Below, in pieces: positions 15,930 to 24,677 of a stretch of DNA of 64,000 nucleotides. Source of the DNA: Rhodospirillales bacterium (GTDB lineage Bacteria > Pseudomonadota > Alphaproteobacteria > Rhodospirillales > Shumkoniaceae); the NCBI GenBank assembly GCA_018432935.1, contig JAHDSF010000004.1:124001-188000 (forward strand). The letters run 5' to 3'. The position numbers and the translations under genes are program-made. How positions within the stretch are numbered: the stretch's first letter is position 1; every line of letters begins with the position of its first letter. The notes under the pieces are model-generated. The model saw only the letters and a list, made by a program, of their open reading frames with translations. It was not told the DNA's origin and did no database searches.

Positions 15930-17210
15930 ATGGACAGCGTCGATTACCGGGACAGAGGCCTGGATGACGGCAATGCCGCAAAGCCCCCCCCTGGCCGTAC
16001 GGCCGCTGTCTACGCCATCATCGTCCTGCTCTCCGTCGCGGCGGTCTTGAACCCCTTCGTCATCCGGCTGACGCTGTCCCCGTCGACGATCCAGATCGCG
16101 TATCTGGCGGTTTTCGACGCTGCGCTGCTGGCCCTTGCGGCCACGCTGGTGGCCTTTCTGCGGACCAACCGCGCCGTCTTGCTGCGGATCTCGGTGGCGG
16201 GTCTTCTGCTCCTGCCGTTCGGACTGTTTGCGGCCGAGCTCGGGCTGAGTTACGTGGCGCTCCTGAACGACGCCGAAACCGAGCAGACCAGCCTTTACCA
16301 GGAGGATGATCTTCTGGGCTGGGTGATGCGGCCGGGGTCCGTCGTGCAGGCGCGCAAGGAGGGCAGCTACGACGTCACCTACGGGATCGACGCGGATGGC
16401 CTTCGCGCCGGCAACCGGCTGCCCGCCGCCCCCGCGACGGTTCATGTGTTCGGGGACTCGTTCACTTTCGGGGAGGGGGTGAACGACGACGAGACGGCCC
16501 TTCACCTTCTGGCCGAGCGCCTGGCGGGACGCTGGAACGTCCGCAACTACGGCGTTTCGGGCTACGGCGTGGCCCAGATGCTGTTGAGCCTGATGAAGCA
16601 CGACGAGGACATTCGGCCGGGCGACGGGGTCGTCTTCTGGGTCTATTCCGAGGACCTGATGCGCAACCTTGCGCACAAGGCGTTCCTGTGCCGGATTGGC
16701 GCGCGGGGGGCCGACAGGGCGTCGTTCCCCCGCTTCATAAACGGGCGCTGGACGGCTGTGGCGCTGGACGACGCCTGCGGCGACTTCGAGCGGCTGATGC
16801 TGCTTTCCCAATCGCTTCCGGTGGGCTGGCTCTACAACGGCGTCCGGGATCGGCTGCTGCGGAATGACCTGATTGCCAAGGCTGACAGCCGGTTCGAAGA
16901 AGCCCGCGATCTGGCCGAAAGCCGGGGCGCCTGGTTCAGGCTGGTCATGCTCGCCAGCCCGGCCGAGTGCGCCGCCGGGCGCTTTGCCTTCGACATCTCC
17001 GGTCTTCGCGCGCCGTATGCCTCGATGCTTCCCTTCTGCCCCGATGGCGCCGCTGCCGTCGCAGCGATGGAGTTCCCCACCGATCCGCACTGGAACGCAG
17101 AAGGAAACCGATGGGCGGCGCAGACCCTCGAGAGGATCCTGGCGCCCGACCTCTCGGGCGGCCCGGCGCCCGTGGCGGACAGGAGGCAAGGGCAGGAAAG
17201 GCCGCAGTAA
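15930..17210 (+). CDS. Membrane-anchored SGNH/GDSL-like hydrolase
   Basis: 426 residues. Three predicted transmembrane helices (residues ~25-45, 53-75, 83-105) precede an extracytoplasmic domain of SGNH type: block I V-F-G-D-S-F-T-F-G-E-G-V, an N-Y-G-V-S-G-Y-G segment, and the block V D-x-x-H in F-P-T-D-P-H-W-N-A-E-G-N. The nucleophile would be the Ser in G-D-S-F. Proteins with this layout act on acyl groups of surface glycans or lipids. GGAG lies 6 nt before the ATG. The gene stands alone between xerD and a convergent SDR gene, and its substrate cannot be told. Confidence 0.8.
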   Translation: MDSVDYRDRGLDDGNAAKPPPGRTAAVYAIIVLLSVAAVLNPFVIRLTLSPSTIQIAYLAVFDAALLALAATLVAFLRTNRAVLLRISVAGLLLLPFGLFAAELGLSYVALLNDAETEQTSLYQEDDLLGWVMRPGSVVQARKEGSYDVTYGIDADGLRAGNRLPAAPATVHVFGDSFTFGEGVNDDETALHLLAERLAGRWNVRNYGVSGYGVAQMLLSLMKHDEDIRPGDGVVFWVYSEDLMRNLAHKAFLCRIGARGADRASFPRFINGRWTAVALDDACGDFERLMLLSQSLPVGWLYNGVRDRLLRNDLIAKADSRFEEARDLAESRGAWFRLVMLASPAECAAGRFAFDISGLRAPYASMLPFCPDGAAAVAAMEFPTDPHWNAEGNRWAAQTLERILAPDLSGGPAPVADRRQGQERPQ

Positions 17211-17267
17211 GGGAGCTGGCACCTTAACGACACGGGGGTTAGCAGTCCGGATCAATCGCGCCGGCTG

Positions 17268-18041
17268 TTACGTCGCCCCGCCATCGACGGTGAAGCTCTG
17301 GGCGGTGCAGAGGCGGCTGTCGTCGGCGGCGAGGAACAGCACCATGCGGGCGACGTCCGGAGGATAGAGGTGCTCCTTCAGGCATTGCGCCTGCAATGCC
17401 CGGCGCTTTTCCGCTTCGTCCACCCACAGGGCAAGCTGCCGCTCGGTCAGGATCCAGCCCGGCAGCACGGCGTTGACCCGGACTCCTGCCGGCCCGTACT
17501 CGCGGGCAAGCGCCCGCGTCAGCCCGATGATACCGGCCTTGGCCGTCTGGTAGGCGACCAGGTTCGCGGCCTTCAGCTGCCAGGCGATCGAACTGAGATT
17601 GACGATCGAGCCGCCACCCGCCTCGCGCATCCCGGGAAACACCGCTTGGGCGGCAAAGAACTGATGGTCGAGATTGACCGCCAGGCGGTCGCGCCAGCTG
17701 TCGGGCTCTATCTCGGCAACGGAGTGGCGGTTGTCGTTGGCGGCGTTATTGACCAGCACGGTTACGGGGCCAAGGTCGGCGGCGATCCGATTTACCGCCT
17801 CGCGCAGGGCGCCGATCTCGCGCAGATCGCAAGGCAGGAACAGCGGCACCGGCCGGCCGGCCTTGCGGATCGCGGCGACCAGCGCCTGTGAAGCGGCGAC
17901 GTCGATGTCGAGGAAGGCGACCTTGGCCCCTTGCGCGGCGAAATGCTCGACCAGCGAAGCCCCGATGCCCGAGCCGCCGCCAGTGACCAGCACGATCCGG
18001 CCGGCGAGGCTGGGGTAGCGCGCAAATCCGGCGGCCGTCAC
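17268..18041 (-). CDS. SDR-family oxidoreductase, aldose 1-dehydrogenase-like
   Basis: 257 residues with the classical SDR pattern: T-G-G-G-S-G-I-G (NAD(P) site), N-N-A-A-N-D, catalytic Ser in V-N-L-S-S-I-A-W and Y-Q-T-A-K. The stretch N-D-N-R-H-S-V-A-E-I and the ending L-C-T-A-Q-S-F-T-V-D-G-G resemble the D-xylose 1-dehydrogenase XylB of Caulobacter and related sugar dehydrogenases, so oxidation of a pentose or hexose to the lactone is likely. GTG start 3 nt after the glk stop; coexpression with glucokinase supports a sugar substrate. Which sugar is not resolved. Confidence 0.85.
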   Translation of the reverse strand: MTAAGFARYPSLAGRIVLVTGGGSGIGASLVEHFAAQGAKVAFLDIDVAASQALVAAIRKAGRPVPLFLPCDLREIGALREAVNRIAADLGPVTVLVNNAANDNRHSVAEIEPDSWRDRLAVNLDHQFFAAQAVFPGMREAGGGSIVNLSSIAWQLKAANLVAYQTAKAGIIGLTRALAREYGPAGVRVNAVLPGWILTERQLALWVDEAEKRRALQAQCLKEHLYPPDVARMVLFLAADDSRLCTAQSFTVDGGAT

Positions 18042-18044
18042 CGC

Positions 18045-19013
18045 TCAGTCCTCGTCGATCGCATGGGCGAGCCCGACCATTGCCACCGTGCCGTGGGTGA
18101 TGACGTAGGTCGGGATTTCGCGCACATAATCCGACAGCCGTCCCTTGCTTTCGAATCGGGCGCGAAAGTCGGACTGGCGGAACCACTCGAGCATGCTGGG
18201 CACGATGCCGCCGCCGATGAAGACCCCGCCCCGTGCCCCCACCGTAAGCGCCAGGTTTCCGGCGGCGGTCCCGAGCAGTCGGCAGAAGGTCTGCAGCGCC
18301 TCGGCCGCCTGCGCCTCGCCGCCCGACCGCGCCCACTTGGTGACGTCGGCCGGCTTGGCGTCGGGACGCGGCGGCACGCCGTCCAACGTGCAGATCGCCT
18401 GGTACAGGTTGAGCAGCCCCGGGCCCGAGACCCCCCACTCCGTCGACACGTGCCTGTGCTTGCGGCGGATCACCTCGACGATGGCAGCCTCGCGGTCGTT
18501 GTCGGTGGCAATCGTCGTATGCCCGCCTTCGCCCGGCAGCGGCACCCAGCGCCCGCCGACCGGCACCACCGACGAGACGCCGAGCCCGGTGCCGGGACCG
18601 ATCGCCGCCATCGGATGACCGGGGACCGGCTTCCCGCCTCCGACCTGCTCGCGGTCGTTCCCGGTCAGGAACGGCAGCGCGAGAGCGACGGCCACGAAGT
18701 CGTTGACGATGCGCAGCGCCCGCAGCCCGAGCCGGTCGCGTACCTCGGCGACCGAGAACGACCAGTTCCTGTTGGTAAGCTCGATCCGGCGGCCGGTCAC
18801 CGGCCCTGCCACCGCGAACGCGGCCAACTCCGGCCGGCGGTCAGGTTTGACCGCGTCGAGAAATGCCTCGGCCGCCGCCGCCGGGCCGTCGAAGTCGGCA
18901 CTCGCCATCGAACGGTACTCGGAGATGGTGCCGGCGCGGTCGCACAGGGCGAACCGGATGTTGGTGCCCCCGATATCGGAGATCAGCCGCGGGGAATCGC
19001 TAGCATCATTCAA
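18045..19013 (-). CDS. glk: Glucokinase
   Basis: Phosphorylates glucose with ATP at entry to the Entner-Doudoroff or glycolytic route. The 322-residue protein has the phosphate-1 loop I-S-D-I-G-G-T-N-I-R-F-A, the sugar-binding N-D-F-V-A-V-A, the adenosine-side G-P-G-T-G-L-G, and E-G-G-H-T, typical of the bacterial Glk group. The start is TTG at 19013, inside the otsA stop region (8-nt overlap), with GAGG about 7 nt upstream; no ATG exists before the first motif. Confidence 0.93.
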   Translation of the reverse strand: MNDASDSPRLISDIGGTNIRFALCDRAGTISEYRSMASADFDGPAAAAEAFLDAVKPDRRPELAAFAVAGPVTGRRIELTNRNWSFSVAEVRDRLGLRALRIVNDFVAVALALPFLTGNDREQVGGGKPVPGHPMAAIGPGTGLGVSSVVPVGGRWVPLPGEGGHTTIATDNDREAAIVEVIRRKHRHVSTEWGVSGPGLLNLYQAICTLDGVPPRPDAKPADVTKWARSGGEAQAAEALQTFCRLLGTAAGNLALTVGARGGVFIGGGIVPSMLEWFRQSDFRARFESKGRLSDYVREIPTYVITHGTVAMVGLAHAIDED

Positions 19014-20385
19014 AGGGCGCCTCGTTCAGGCTCTCGATGAAGCTGTCGCGCCATTTCATCAGCGTGTTGGTGCGCAGCACCTCGATCATCGCCTTCCAGC
19101 GCTCCTGCCGCTCTTCGAGAGGCATCGCCAAGCCACGGGCGATGGCGTCGGCAACGCCTTCCGAATCGTAGGGATTGACGATCAAGGCGGCCTCCAGTTC
19201 GCCCGCCGCCCCGGCGAAGCGCGACAGCACCAGCACGCCGGGATCCTCGGGATTCTGGACCGCCACGTACTCCTTGGCCACAAGATTCATGCCGTCGCGT
19301 AGCGAGGTGACGAGACCGATCTTGCTCATCCGGTAGATGCCCGCCAGCTCCTCTCGGTTATAGCTGCGCGACAAGTAGTTGATCGGGATCCAGTCGAGCT
19401 CTGCATATTGGCCGTTGATACGTCCCGCTTCCCCCTCGAGATGGCGCCGGATCTCCTTGTATTCGGGCACCTCCGAGCGTGACGGCGGGGCGATCTGCAA
19501 GAGCGTCGTCTTGCGGCGCAGCTCGGGGTAGTTGACGAGCAGGCATTCGAAGGCCTGAAACCGCTCGACCAGACCCTTGCTGTAGTCGAGGCGGTCGACC
19601 CCGACGACGCAGGAAAGGTCTCCCAGGTCGCGTTTGGACTGCTGGACGGCCTCGGAATCCTCCGCCATTGCACCGGCTTTCTCATACAGCTCGGTATCGA
19701 TCCCGATCGGGAAGATCTCGACCCGCAAGGTGCGGCCGAAGGCATGGATCAGGTGATCGCCCATGATGCCGCCGCCCGCCTCGTGGACGATGTAGTCGAG
19801 GAAGGACCGCAGGTCGCGGTCGGTCTGAAAGCCGACCAGGTCGTAGGCGCACAGGGCGCGGGCCAGTTCCTCGTGCTGCGGCAGTACGGTGAAGATCTCC
19901 GCCGCCGGGAACGGGGTGTGGAGGAAGAACCCCATCGGCCGCTGGAGGCCGCGCTTGCGCAGCTCCTCGCCCAGGAGGATCAGGTGATAGTCGTGCACCC
20001 ACAGCGTGTCGTCCTCGTGCAGAAGCGGCACCAGCTTGGCCGCGAACAGCTCGTTGACCTCGCGGTAGCAGGCGAACTCGCGCTTGCTGAACGACATCAG
20101 CCCGATGCGATAGTGGAACAGCGGCCACAAGGTGCGGTTGGCGAAGCCGTTGTAGTAGGCGTGGTACTGGGTTCGGCTGAGGTCCAGGGTAGCGTAGGTC
20201 ACCGAGCCGACCTTGGTGATGTGCGGTTCGGGATCCGCCTTCTGGATCGCCTTGCCGCTCCACCCGAACCAGATGCCGCCTCTCTGCGCCAGCGCGTCCT
20301 GGACCGCCACCGCGAGACCGCCCGCGCGGACATCGTTGTCTGTGGGCACAGTCACACGGTTCGAGACGACGACCAGTCGCGTCAC
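19006..20385 (-). CDS. otsA: Alpha,alpha-trehalose-phosphate synthase (UDP-forming)
   Basis: Makes trehalose 6-phosphate from UDP-glucose and glucose 6-phosphate. The 459-residue GT20 sequence has V-V-S-N-R-V near the start, [35 protein letters not shown] and [13 protein letters not shown]. The GTG at 20385 has GGAGGAG 7 nt upstream, a clear start; the longer frame to 20469 is spurious. It heads otsA-glk-SDR. Glucokinase supplies its acceptor. No otsB phosphatase is in the window. Confidence 0.95.
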   Translation of the reverse strand: MTRLVVVSNRVTVPTDNDVRAGGLAVAVQDALAQRGGIWFGWSGKAIQKADPEPHITKVGSVTYATLDLSRTQYHAYYNGFANRTLWPLFHYRIGLMSFSKREFACYREVNELFAAKLVPLLHEDDTLWVHDYHLILLGEELRKRGLQRPMGFFLHTPFPAAEIFTVLPQHEELARALCAYDLVGFQTDRDLRSFLDYIVHEAGGGIMGDHLIHAFGRTLRVEIFPIGIDTELYEKAGAMAEDSEAVQQSKRDLGDLSCVVGVDRLDYSKGLVERFQAFECLLVNYPELRRKTTLLQIAPPSRSEVPEYKEIRRHLEGEAGRINGQYAELDWIPINYLSRSYNREELAGIYRMSKIGLVTSLRDGMNLVAKEYVAVQNPEDPGVLVLSRFAGAAGELEAALIVNPYDSEGVADAIARGLAMPLEERQERWKAMIEVLRTNTLMKWRDSFIESLNEAPFE

Positions 20386-20504
20386 GGCAAAACTCCTCCG
20401 CCTTTTGATCGTACTCGATCGATTCCACGTTCGCCGCAAGCGTCGGGGCCTGACGCCCGAACTGCGCACCTTATACCCCTATTTGGGAGGTGGCGCACGG
20501 AAGC

Positions 20505-21119
20505 TCAACTTTGTCGACCCGAGAAGGTGCGCCACCCGGTGTACGTGCGCCCGGCCGCCGTCGCCAGGCAGAGCGAGCCGAACACGGCGGCAGCCAAGGG
20601 AAACCAGTCCGGACGGACGCAGACGAGGACGAAGAATGCAATCGTCTCGGTGCCCTCGGTAAGCCCGCCGAGATAGACGAACGCCTTGCGGCCGCGTGCC
20701 TCCGTCGTCAGCCCCCGCTTGGCGGCGATGACCGCGAAGGCGAGGAAGGTCGAACCGGTGCCGACGAAGCTGAAGATGAGGAAGGCGGCCGCCAGTGCGT
20801 GCGCCGGCTCGGCAAAGGCAAAACCCAGCGGCACCGCGGCGTAGAAGATGAAGTCGCAGACGATGTCGAGATAGCCACCGCGGTCGGTCGAGCCGCTCGC
20901 CCGGGCGACCGCCCCGTCGAGCCCGTCGAGCAGCCGGTTCGCCAGGATCGCAGCAAGGGCTGGTCCATGCAGCCCCACGGCGAGCAGCGGCAGCGCCGTC
21001 ATGCCGGTCGCGAACCCGATCAGGGTGACCGCATCGGCGCCGAGGCCCGCGCGTGCCAACACCCTTCCCGCGGCGCCGAGCGGCGGGTCGATCAGGCGAC
21101 GAAGCGGAGCGTCCAGCAT
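20505..21119 (-). CDS. CDP-alcohol phosphatidyltransferase family protein
   Basis: 204 residues, mainly hydrophobic with about six membrane helices. The family motif D-G-x2-D-G-x2-A-R-x8-G-x3-D-x3-D is present in L-L-D-G-L-D-G-A-V-A-R followed by G-G-Y-L-D-I-V-C-D. These integral membrane enzymes join a CDP-linked lipid and a polar alcohol to make phospholipids. Which alcohol is used is not clear. ATG at 21119 with GGAGGGG 3-5 nt upstream. It lies 119 nt upstream of otsA, so a shared transcript is possible. Confidence 0.85.
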   Translation of the reverse strand: MLDAPLRRLIDPPLGAAGRVLARAGLGADAVTLIGFATGMTALPLLAVGLHGPALAAILANRLLDGLDGAVARASGSTDRGGYLDIVCDFIFYAAVPLGFAFAEPAHALAAAFLIFSFVGTGSTFLAFAVIAAKRGLTTEARGRKAFVYLGGLTEGTETIAFFVLVCVRPDWFPLAAAVFGSLCLATAAGRTYTGWRTFSGRQS

Positions 21120-21148
21120 GGACCCCTCCGTTGCTGCTCTCCCCTCAT

Positions 21149-21178
21149 ACGGGATTCCGGATGTCGAGGGTATCCCGT
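21149..21178. promoter_or_regulatory. Operator-like inverted repeat
   Basis: ACGGGAT-N16-ATCCCGT, perfect 7-nt arms with centres 23 nt apart, in the divergent gap between the CDP-alcohol transferase and the TRAP operon. Likely a regulator site, unproven. Confidence 0.35.
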
Positions 21179-21217
21179 TTCCTGCCCCACCCCCCTCCGC
21201 CACCCGCCGTCGGGTGT

Positions 21218-21246
21218 TTGAACCGGACGGTTCGTTGTGGTATGCC
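21218..21246 (+). promoter_or_regulatory. Sigma-70-like promoter of the TAXI-TRAP operon
   Basis: TTGAAC, 17-nt spacer, TATGCC, starting transcription near 21253 and about 78 nt before the ATG. A small dyad GAACC-GGAC-GGTTC (21220-21233) covers the -35 end. Confidence 0.5.
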
Positions 21247-21330
21247 GGCTCTCAAGCGGATTCCGGTGCTCAGCCGGCAAACGGCGCCGCGCCCGCTGGA
21301 CGGGGCGGCCAGGCAGGAGGTGGTCTGTTC

Positions 21331-22299
21331 ATGAAGAGGTTCACCAGGACGGCAGCGGCAGCTGCCGCCGCGGTCATGGTCGCCATGGCGGCCGTGCCGG
21401 CATCCGCCGAGACCCGCGTCACCCTGAAGTCGGCCCAGTCCGGTTCGTCCTACTATCAGATGATGGTGCAGCTCTCCGAGGCCCTGAAAGCCGGCAGCAA
21501 CGGGGACCTCGTGGCCACGGTCGAGGAAAGTCAGGGATCGGTCCAGAACGTCAAGGAAGCCGCCAAGCGCCCTGGCAATTACCTGTTCACCAGCCCGCCC
21601 AGCCTGATCAAGCAGGCGGCGGCGGGCCAGAAGCCGTTCGCCGAGGATCCCGGCTACAAGGACGTTCGCAGCCTGTTCACGGTGCCGTTCGTGACCATGC
21701 ACTGGGTGGTGCGCGCGGATTCCGGGGTCAAGACCCTGTCCGACCTCGCCGGCAAGGAATTCATCCCCGGCGGCAAGGGCAGCTTCGGCCAGACCAAGAC
21801 CCAGCAGGTGTTCACTGCGCTTGGCATCATCGACCAGGTCAAATTGGTCAACGTCGAGCTCGACAGCGCAGTCCCGGCGGTCAAGAACCGGCAGGTGGTC
21901 GGCTTCGCCACCGCGGGCTCGTTCCCCGCCCCCAACGTCATGGAGCTGGCGGCCGGCACCGACATCCGCCTGATCGGCCTCACCGATGCCGACCTCGCCA
22001 AGATCGGCGACGCCGGCGAGGTGATCACGATCCCCGCCAACACCTACCACGGTGTGACCGAGACGGTACGGACGCTGTCGCTGCCGGTCGGCGCCTATGC
22101 GACTACCCGCATGGACGAGGCGACCGCGTACGCCGTGGTCAAGGCGTTCTGGAAGCAGAGCGAGGAGATGGCCAAGAAGACCGCATGGTGGAAGGGCGTC
22201 ACCACTTCCACCCTGCCCACTCTGGGCGCCCCGTTGCATCCCGGCGCGCTGAAGTACTACGCGGAAGCCGGGATCAACGTTCCCGCCAACCTGAAGTAG
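21331..22299 (+). CDS. TAXI-family TRAP transporter substrate-binding protein
   Basis: 322 residues, exported by a signal peptide (M-K-R-F-T-R-T-A-A-A-A-A-A-A-V-M-V-A-M-A-A-V-P-A-S-A). The mature part begins with L-K-S-A-Q-S-G-S-S-Y-Y-Q-M, a form of the TAXI N-terminal ligand loop, and has G-G-K-G-S-F-G-Q-T and N-T-Y-H-G-V-T-E. It captures a small organic solute in the periplasm for the fused permease encoded next. The ligand is unknown; TAXI proteins often bind glutamate or dicarboxylates. AGGAGGTGG lies 8 nt upstream of the ATG. Confidence 0.9.
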   Translation: MKRFTRTAAAAAAAVMVAMAAVPASAETRVTLKSAQSGSSYYQMMVQLSEALKAGSNGDLVATVEESQGSVQNVKEAAKRPGNYLFTSPPSLIKQAAAGQKPFAEDPGYKDVRSLFTVPFVTMHWVVRADSGVKTLSDLAGKEFIPGGKGSFGQTKTQQVFTALGIIDQVKLVNVELDSAVPAVKNRQVVGFATAGSFPAPNVMELAAGTDIRLIGLTDADLAKIGDAGEVITIPANTYHGVTETVRTLSLPVGAYATTRMDEATAYAVVKAFWKQSEEMAKKTAWWKGVTTSTLPTLGAPLHPGALKYYAEAGINVPANLK

Positions 22300-22321
22300 C
22301 CATTTGCCCGGTAGGGGCGGC

Positions 22322-22343
22322 ACGTCGGCTGCAAGGCCGACGT
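22322..22343 (+). repeat. Stem-loop between TRAP binding protein and permease
   Basis: ACGTCGGC-TGCAAG-GCCGACGT, 8-bp perfect stem, no T-run. Such intercistronic hairpins usually stabilise the upstream mRNA so that the binding protein is made in excess. Confidence 0.6.
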
Positions 22344-22384
22344 CGCCGCGCTTCCTCGTTTCGTCCGCAGAGTCCATCCGAAGA

Positions 22385-24175
22385 ATGACAACGAACAACG
22401 GACCCCTCGACCGTCTTGCGAGCGTTGCCGCGACGGCGTTCGCGCTCGCCTCCGTCGCCTACCATCTCTGGCTCGTCTTCGCCGGGCTGCTGCCGAACCT
22501 GGTGACGCGGCCGCTTCACATGTTCTTCGCCTTGCCGTTCGTGTTTCTGTTCGGCATCCGCGGCAGCCTCGGCTCTCGCCTCCTGTCCTATGCGCTTGGA
22601 CTGGCCGGGATGGCGATCTGCCTGTGGATCATCCTCAATCAGGAGGCGATCGGCGATCAGTACGGCTCCCTCGAGGGGCCGTTCCAGTTCGCCGTTGCCA
22701 TCGCGCTGATTGCGGTCGTGTTCGAGATGGCACGGCGGGCGATCAAGCTGGTGCTGCCGATGGTGGCGCTGCTGGTCCTCGTCTACGGACTTCTCGGGCC
22801 GTATGTTCCCGGCCAGTTCGGCCATCAGGGCATTCCGCTGGATTCGTTCTTCGGAACCCTGGTCATCGCCGAGGGCGGGATCTGGGGCTCGCTGACCGGG
22901 ATCTCGGTCAGCGTGATCGCCGTCTTCCTGGTGCTCGGCGCCCTCGTCTCGGCCGGCGAGGCGGGAACCGGCTTCATGGCCCTGGCGATGCGGATCGCCG
23001 GCCGCTTCCGGGCGGGCGCGGCCAAGGTCTCGGTGCTGGCCTCCGCCTTTTTCGGTTCGATCTCCGGCTCGGCATCGGCCAATGTCGCCTCGGTCGGCTC
23101 GGTCACCATCCCGACCATGAAGCGCCTCGGCTACCCGGCGGCGCTGGCGGGGGCGGTCGAAGCAGTCGCCTCGACCGGCGGCCAGATCATGCCGCCGATG
23201 ATGGGAGCCGGCGCGTTCGTCATGGTCGAGGTGCTTGGGGTTTCCTACAACCGCATCATGGCGGCCGCCATCCTGCCGGCGATCCTGTTCTTCTGGACCG
23301 CCTGGGCGGGCGTCGATCACTTCGCCCGCCACATCGGACTGAAACCGATGAGCGAGGACGAGCTGCCGACCTGGCGGATGGTGTTGCGCACCGTTCCGTT
23401 CTTTCTGGTTCCGTTCGGCGGACTGCTCGCCATCCTCTTCCTCACCGACCGCACGCCGGAGTTTGCTGCCGGCATCGCCGTGGCCGCCGCCGCGCTGATG
23501 CTCGCCATCGACGGCTATGGCCGCTTCTCGCTGCGCCTGTGGGTGCGGCGGCTGCTCACCGCCGCCGTCGACGGGGCGCGCCAGATCGCCAGCATCGCCG
23601 CCATCGTCCTGTGTGCCGGCATCATCATCGGGGTGCTCAACCAGACCGGCCTCGGGATCAAGATCACCTCGCTCATCATCAATCTGTCCGGCGGCAATCT
23701 GTGGGCCGCCTTGGGCCTTACCGCGCTCGCCTGCATCGCGCTCGGGATGGAGGTGCCGACCACGGCCGCCTACGTGATCTGCATCTCGGTCGCCGGCCCG
23801 GCGCTCGAGAACCTCGGCATGCCGGCCCTGCACGCCCACCTGTTCGTATTCTGGTACGCGCTGCTGTCGACCATCACGCCGCCGGTCTGCGGCACCGTCT
23901 ACATCGCCGCAGGAATGGCGGGGGCGCCATGGCTCCAGGTCGCGGCGCGCTCGACACGGATCGGCCTCGGCCTCTACTTCGTGCCGCTCGCGTTCGTCCC
24001 CAGCCCGGCCCTGCTCGACCCACTGGGCCTGCCACTCGAGGCCCTGTTCGCGTTCGTGCGCACCGGGGCCGGGCTGTGGCTGCTCAGCGCCGGTGTCACC
24101 CTGCGTTGGCGCTCCCACCTGGCGAACGCGGCGGCAACGTTCGGCGGCATGGCCGTTGTCCTGACGCCGTTCTAG
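22385..24175 (+). CDS. TRAP transporter fused permease (TAXI type)
   Basis: 596 residues, about 16 membrane helices; the small (DctQ-like) and large (DctM-like) permease parts are fused. Motifs include S-A-F-F-G-S-I-S-G-S-A-S-A-N-V-A-S-V-G, T-I-P-T-M-K, and G-G-Q-I-M-P-P-M-M-G-A-G-A-F, the classic DctM signature. Transport is driven by a cation gradient rather than ATP. ATG at 22385 was chosen; the upstream frame (to 22304) contains only intergenic-like residues. It sits 85 nt after the binding-protein gene. Confidence 0.93.
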   Translation: MTTNNGPLDRLASVAATAFALASVAYHLWLVFAGLLPNLVTRPLHMFFALPFVFLFGIRGSLGSRLLSYALGLAGMAICLWIILNQEAIGDQYGSLEGPFQFAVAIALIAVVFEMARRAIKLVLPMVALLVLVYGLLGPYVPGQFGHQGIPLDSFFGTLVIAEGGIWGSLTGISVSVIAVFLVLGALVSAGEAGTGFMALAMRIAGRFRAGAAKVSVLASAFFGSISGSASANVASVGSVTIPTMKRLGYPAALAGAVEAVASTGGQIMPPMMGAGAFVMVEVLGVSYNRIMAAAILPAILFFWTAWAGVDHFARHIGLKPMSEDELPTWRMVLRTVPFFLVPFGGLLAILFLTDRTPEFAAGIAVAAAALMLAIDGYGRFSLRLWVRRLLTAAVDGARQIASIAAIVLCAGIIIGVLNQTGLGIKITSLIINLSGGNLWAALGLTALACIALGMEVPTTAAYVICISVAGPALENLGMPALHAHLFVFWYALLSTITPPVCGTVYIAAGMAGAPWLQVAARSTRIGLGLYFVPLAFVPSPALLDPLGLPLEALFAFVRTGAGLWLLSAGVTLRWRSHLANAAATFGGMAVVLTPF

Positions 24176-24193
24176 CCGGCCGTTGATCCGGCC

Positions 24194-24229
24194 CCCGCAA
24201 TCGCCATCTGGCAGGAAGGCGATTGCGGG
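24194..24229. repeat. 12-bp perfect inverted repeat ahead of the hemerythrin gene
   Basis: CCCGCAATCGCC and GGCGATTGCGGG are perfect arms around a 12-nt loop. The right arm ends within the Shine-Dalgarno GGGAGG (24227-24232) of the hemerythrin gene at 24238. It lies 18 nt after the TRAP permease stop. Confidence 0.75.
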
Positions 24230-24237
24230 AGGCGGCC

Positions 24238-24660
24238 ATGCGGGCACCGGTATGGGACGATTCGCTGAAGTGCGGCATCGCGGAGATCGACGCCGAGCAC
24301 AAGCAGCTCATCGAGGCAATGAACGACCTTTATATCGCCTGCTACATCAACCCGGCGCCCGACGACATCCGCGCCTTCACCGATCGTCTGATCGAGGCGA
24401 CCCGCAGCCACTTCGCCCACGAGGAGGCGGAAATGCGGCGGTCCCGCCACCCCGACCTCAAGGGCCACCAGGCCGAGCACCGCGAGCTCCTGCGCGACGT
24501 CACGGCGATCCGCGACCGCTGCACCGAGCGCCTGGACGCCACCAGCGCGCAACACCTGCTGGACCACCTGCGCAATTGGCTGATCGTCCACATCCAGACC
24601 TATGATCGCACCCTCGCATCCGCCCCGCCGGCGGGCGGGCCTGCGGAAAGCGGGCACTGA
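24238..24660 (+). CDS. Hemerythrin-like oxygen-binding protein
   Basis: 140 residues forming the four-helix hemerythrin fold with all diiron ligands visible: H in D-A-E-H-K-Q-L-I, H/E in S-H-F-A-H-E-E-A-E-M, H...H in D-L-K-G-H-Q-A-E-H, and H-I-Q-T-Y-D in the last helix. Single-domain bacteriohemerythrins carry or sense O2, often supplying oxidases at low oxygen. GGGAGG sits 6 nt before the ATG but is partly inside a hairpin. An extra five N-terminal residues from 24223 are rejected. It converges with the AGE-family gene. Confidence 0.92.
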   Translation: MRAPVWDDSLKCGIAEIDAEHKQLIEAMNDLYIACYINPAPDDIRAFTDRLIEATRSHFAHEEAEMRRSRHPDLKGHQAEHRELLRDVTAIRDRCTERLDATSAQHLLDHLRNWLIVHIQTYDRTLASAPPAGGPAESGH

Positions 24661-24677
24661 CAGCACGGGCTGCGGGC

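Noticed and set aside
15660-17255. Minus-strand 531-codon open frame opposite the SGNH hydrolase
   Set aside because: No motif and mirror-frame composition; the plus strand has G-D-S-F and D-x-x-H blocks.
22274-24247. Minus-strand 657-codon open frame opposite the TRAP permease
   Set aside because: Composition is extremely rich in D, R, G, Q and H, typical of a mirror frame. The plus strand encodes a clear membrane protein.
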